The notes under the pieces: generated by a model
Databases searched by the model: none
Seen by the model: only the letters and a program-made list of their open reading frames with translations
Told to the model about the DNA's origin: nothing
In this document: piece after piece, positions 61,776 through 64,000 of the stretch
Numbering within the stretch: the first letter of the stretch is position 1
Layout of the letters: each line of letters opens with the position of its first letter
Source of the DNA: JAVBQJ01 sp031549115
GTDB lineage: Bacteria > Verrucomicrobiota > Lentisphaeria > Victivallales > Victivallaceae
Direction: 5' to 3'
Assembly (NCBI GenBank): GCA_031549115.1
Contig: JAVBQJ010000042.1
Location: 20,707-84,706 of the forward strand
Length of the DNA stretch: 64,000 nt
Position numbers and translations under genes: made by a program

Positions 61776-62468
61776 ATGAGCGTGGATGTAGTCCGGTTGG
61801 TCGATATTGTCAAAACCTACCAGAACGGGCCGGTCCAGGTCCCGGTGCTGAAAGGCGTCAATCTTTCGGTGGCCGACCGCGAATTCGTCGGCATCATCGG
61901 CACCTCCGGCTCGGGTAAATCGACGCTTCTGAACGTGCTCGGGATGCTGGATGTGCCCACCTCCGGCGAGTATTATCTCGACGGCATGGAGGTTGCCCAC
62001 TTTTCCGATGTTGAACAGGCGGCGATCCGCAATCATAAAATCGGTTTTATTTTTCAGAGTTTCAATCTTTTCGGCTATCTGACCGTGGAGCAGAATATCG
62101 AAGTGCCGATGCTTTACGGACGGGTCCCGCGGCGGGAGCGCCGCCGCCGCGCCCGCGAATTGGCGGAGCGGGTCGGGCTCGGCCACCGCTGCGATCACCG
62201 TCCCACGCAGTTGTCGGGCGGCGAATGCCAGCGTGTGGCGATCGCGCGGGCGCTCAGCAACGAACCGGCGTTTCTCCTGGCCGACGAGCCGACCGGGAAC
62301 CTGGATGAACGGACGGGCGAGGATATCATGAAAATATTTCATGGGCTCAACGACGGCGGCGTCACCATTGTGATGGTGACGCACAATCCGGCGCTGGCAC
62401 CGCAATTCGACCGCATCATCCATCTGCGCGGCGGCCTGGTGGCAAATACCACGGAGGCGGCGCCATGA
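61776..62468 (+). CDS. MacB/LolD-type ABC transporter ATPase
   Basis: 230 residues from ATG 61776. Walker A GTSGSGKS (42-49), Q-loop IGFIFQSFNLF, signature LSGGECQRVAIARAL, Walker B FLLADEPTGNLD and the switch VTHNP. Cys in the signature (SGGEC) replaces the common Gln; otherwise all motifs are intact. In the MacB family the ATPase and permease are often one protein; here they are split as in LolD or FtsE type systems. Its end overlaps the permease start by 4 bp. Confidence 0.9.
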   Translation: MSVDVVRLVDIVKTYQNGPVQVPVLKGVNLSVADREFVGIIGTSGSGKSTLLNVLGMLDVPTSGEYYLDGMEVAHFSDVEQAAIRNHKIGFIFQSFNLFGYLTVEQNIEVPMLYGRVPRRERRRRARELAERVGLGHRCDHRPTQLSGGECQRVAIARALSNEPAFLLADEPTGNLDERTGEDIMKIFHGLNDGGVTIVMVTHNPALAPQFDRIIHLRGGLVANTTEAAP

Positions 62469-63724
62469 TTCTGACCCGGGATCTGATCCGGCTGGCATTC
62501 CAGAATTTGAGCTTGCACAAGGTACGCTCGGCTTTGACGTCGCTCGGCGTGATCTTCGGCGTCGGCAGCGTGATCGCGATGCTGGCGATCGCCGAGGGGG
62601 CGAAACGGCGGGCATTGGAGCAGATCGAGCGCATGGGAATCGACCGGATCATGGTGACCGGAGAGAAGCCCACGGAGGAAAATATCGACGCTACCAACAG
62701 CTCCGGCTCTTCGACCATCACCTACGGTTTGACTGCGGCGGACAAGGAAAATATCCTGAAAATGGACAATGTCGCCGATGTCATCGCCATCTGGGATCAG
62801 GATCTGCCGGTTTACCGGGGATTGAACCGGGTGGATGTGAAACTGGTCGGGGTGGAGCCGGGCTTCCTGGCGTTGTCGGGCTCGGAAATCGACATGGGGC
62901 GCTGGTTTTCGCCGGTGGATTATCAAAGCCGGAACCCGGTGTGCGTGATCGGGAGCAACGCCAAAAAGAAGTTGTTTTCGCTGTCCCGCCGAAGTGTCAT
63001 CGGCAGCCTGATTCAGGTGGGGCAGCAGCCCTACCGGGTGGTCGGCGTCCTGTCCAACACCACCGGCGCCAGCTACGGCGAATTGAAATCGCCGAACGAT
63101 ATGATCTTCACTCCTTTGACGCTGGCGCGCGGCCTGTACGGCAACAACACCATGGCGAATCCGGGCGGAAGATTGCCGGAATTCAGCTGCTTCATCATCC
63201 AGGTGCACGATATCAGCTACATCGACAACACCGCGCGGCGGCTTCAGGCCTACCTCAAAGGCGCGCACGGCGAGAAGAACGACTGGAAGGTGGTGGTGCC
63301 GTTGGAGCTGTTGAAACAAAGTGAGGAAACCCAGAATATTTTCACCATCGTGATGAGCTCCATCGCCAGCATCTCACTGATCGTCGGCGGCATCGGTATC
63401 ATGAACATCATGCTCGCCGGCGTCTACGAGCGCCGCAAAGAAATCGGCACCCGCCGCGCCCTCGGCGCCCAAAAGGCCGACATTCTGCTGCAGTTCCTGC
63501 TCGAAACCGTATTCCTGACCACACTGGGCGGCTTGCTCGGGATCGCGGTTGGAATCGGTCTCTCGCGGCTGGTCGCCGTCTACGCATCGATGCCCGTGAT
63601 CTATTCATGGTGGAGTATCGTGCTCTCGCTGTGCATATCCTGCTTCGTCGGCGTGGTATTCGGCACCTACCCGGCCTGGAAAGCCGCCCAGCAAAACCCC
63701 ATCGACGTTCTTCGATCCGAATAG
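62465..63724 (+). CDS. MacB-like ABC transporter permease
   Basis: 419 residues. One membrane helix near the N-terminus (SLGVIFGVGSVIAMLAIAEG), a periplasmic MacB_PCD domain (about 50-285), then three C-terminal helices with MSSIASISLIVGGIGIMNIMLAGVYERRKEIGTRRALGA, the conserved FtsX-type block. It works as a dimer with the ATPase to push substrates out of the periplasm. It is the last gene of the secretin-MacA-MacB operon and is followed at once by the structured repeat copy B. Confidence 0.9.
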   Translation: MILTRDLIRLAFQNLSLHKVRSALTSLGVIFGVGSVIAMLAIAEGAKRRALEQIERMGIDRIMVTGEKPTEENIDATNSSGSSTITYGLTAADKENILKMDNVADVIAIWDQDLPVYRGLNRVDVKLVGVEPGFLALSGSEIDMGRWFSPVDYQSRNPVCVIGSNAKKKLFSLSRRSVIGSLIQVGQQPYRVVGVLSNTTGASYGELKSPNDMIFTPLTLARGLYGNNTMANPGGRLPEFSCFIIQVHDISYIDNTARRLQAYLKGAHGEKNDWKVVVPLELLKQSEETQNIFTIVMSSIASISLIVGGIGIMNIMLAGVYERRKEIGTRRALGAQKADILLQFLLETVFLTTLGGLLGIAVGIGLSRLVAVYASMPVIYSWWSIVLSLCISCFVGVVFGTYPAWKAAQQNPIDVLRSE

Positions 63725-63736
63725 GCTAAGTGTCTT

Positions 63737-64000
63737 GGGGAGAAGGGAAGGCCCCCCCTTTTGAGGAAAGGGGCTGCCTTCCCTTCTCCCCAAACCCCTC
63801 ATCCCATCCACCTCAAACCTTTTCAACGTAATTTTTTGCCTCGTTGGGCAAAAAATGAAGAATGGGTTACAATTCCCGGATGGCCGTCAAGTATACATCC
63901 CAATCTTTGCAGCTCCGATTTATTGATTTGCATAGCAAATCCATAAATCGTGACACAATATGGTTTGAGGGGGTTGTGAGTGGGGTTTCGTGGGAGGGAG
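63737..64000. repeat. structured dispersed repeat, copy B (runs off the window)
   Basis: The same element as 6780-7081. It opens with a hairpin 63737-63791 whose 14-bp stem is identical to that of copy A, then ACCCCTCATCCCATCCACCT, the TTTTTTGCC/GGCAAAAAA stem, GGCCGTCAA-TATACATCCCAATCTTTG with few changes, and a central stem 63916-63950. The central stem differs in sequence from copy A yet still folds. The right hairpin is cut by the window edge. It begins 12 bp after a transporter operon. Confidence 0.75.

Overview
The window looks like a chromosomal segment of a gut- or sediment-type member of the PVC bacteria, most likely Lentisphaerota (Victivallis-like). This assignment is inference. 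It rests on many proteins with the class III (type IV pilin-like) signal core FTLIELLVVIAIIAILASM, GH123-like proteins with LamG domains, several UroD-domain proteins beside glycosidases, and a secretin and LptE that imply a diderm envelope. Coding density is high and no tRNA, rRNA, CRISPR array or insertion sequence was found.

Layout. (1) 1-5240, minus strand: a type II secretion-like pseudopilin operon (two GspG-like, GspH-, GspI-, GspJ- and a truncated GspK-like gene). (2) 5510-6763: an isolated phage-type terminase large subunit, followed by a structured intergenic repeat (6780-7081) that recurs at the right edge (63737-64000). (3) 7109-14654, minus: operon of pseudopilin, LamG/GH123-like protein, two UroD-domain proteins and an MFS sugar transporter. 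(4) 14699-16585: an AraC regulator and the last gene of the next operon. (5) 15551-21082, minus: MDR dehydrogenase, SDR, UlaG-like hydrolase, GH35 beta-galactosidase and UroD protein, mostly joined by ATGA overlaps, with a divergent ROK repressor. (6) 22338-24856: a secreted SGNH/AlgX-like protein. (7) 24867-31326, minus: pseudopilin, LamG/GH123-like protein, GH78 rhamnosidase-like protein and AraC regulator. (8) 31385-36607: GH109-like enzyme, DUF4349 lipoprotein, hairpin-rich intergenic element, small lipoprotein, AraC regulator and D-lyxose isomerase. (9) 36639-43181, minus: GntR-type regulator fused to a solute-binding-protein domain, GHL6-like enzyme, pseudopilin and GH42-like enzyme. (10) 43341-63724, plus: housekeeping and envelope genes: SNF2 helicase, YgjP peptidase, icd, an EIIA-CBS protein with an ArsB/NhaD-type transporter, GNAT, folE, dtd, dxr, rseP, ispG, TPR protein, LptE, and an operon of a short secretin with MacA/MacB-like ABC exporter parts.

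How it fits together. The glycosidases (GH35, GH42-like, GH78, GH109, two GH123-like), the sugar dehydrogenases, the isomerase and local AraC/ROK/GntR regulators make a set of separately controlled polysaccharide-use loci. Three of these loci place a single pseudopilin gene directly before a secreted glycosidase. The two pseudopilins partnered with GH123-like enzymes share a C-terminal signature that the GH42 partner lacks. This points to a modular arrangement in which an enzyme is paired with its own pilin-like protein, possibly served by the pseudopilin operon at the left edge and a secretin. The other unusual systems are the GntR-SBP fusion regulator with clustered TGCAA operators, the secretin-MacAB operon, and two families of structured intergenic elements.
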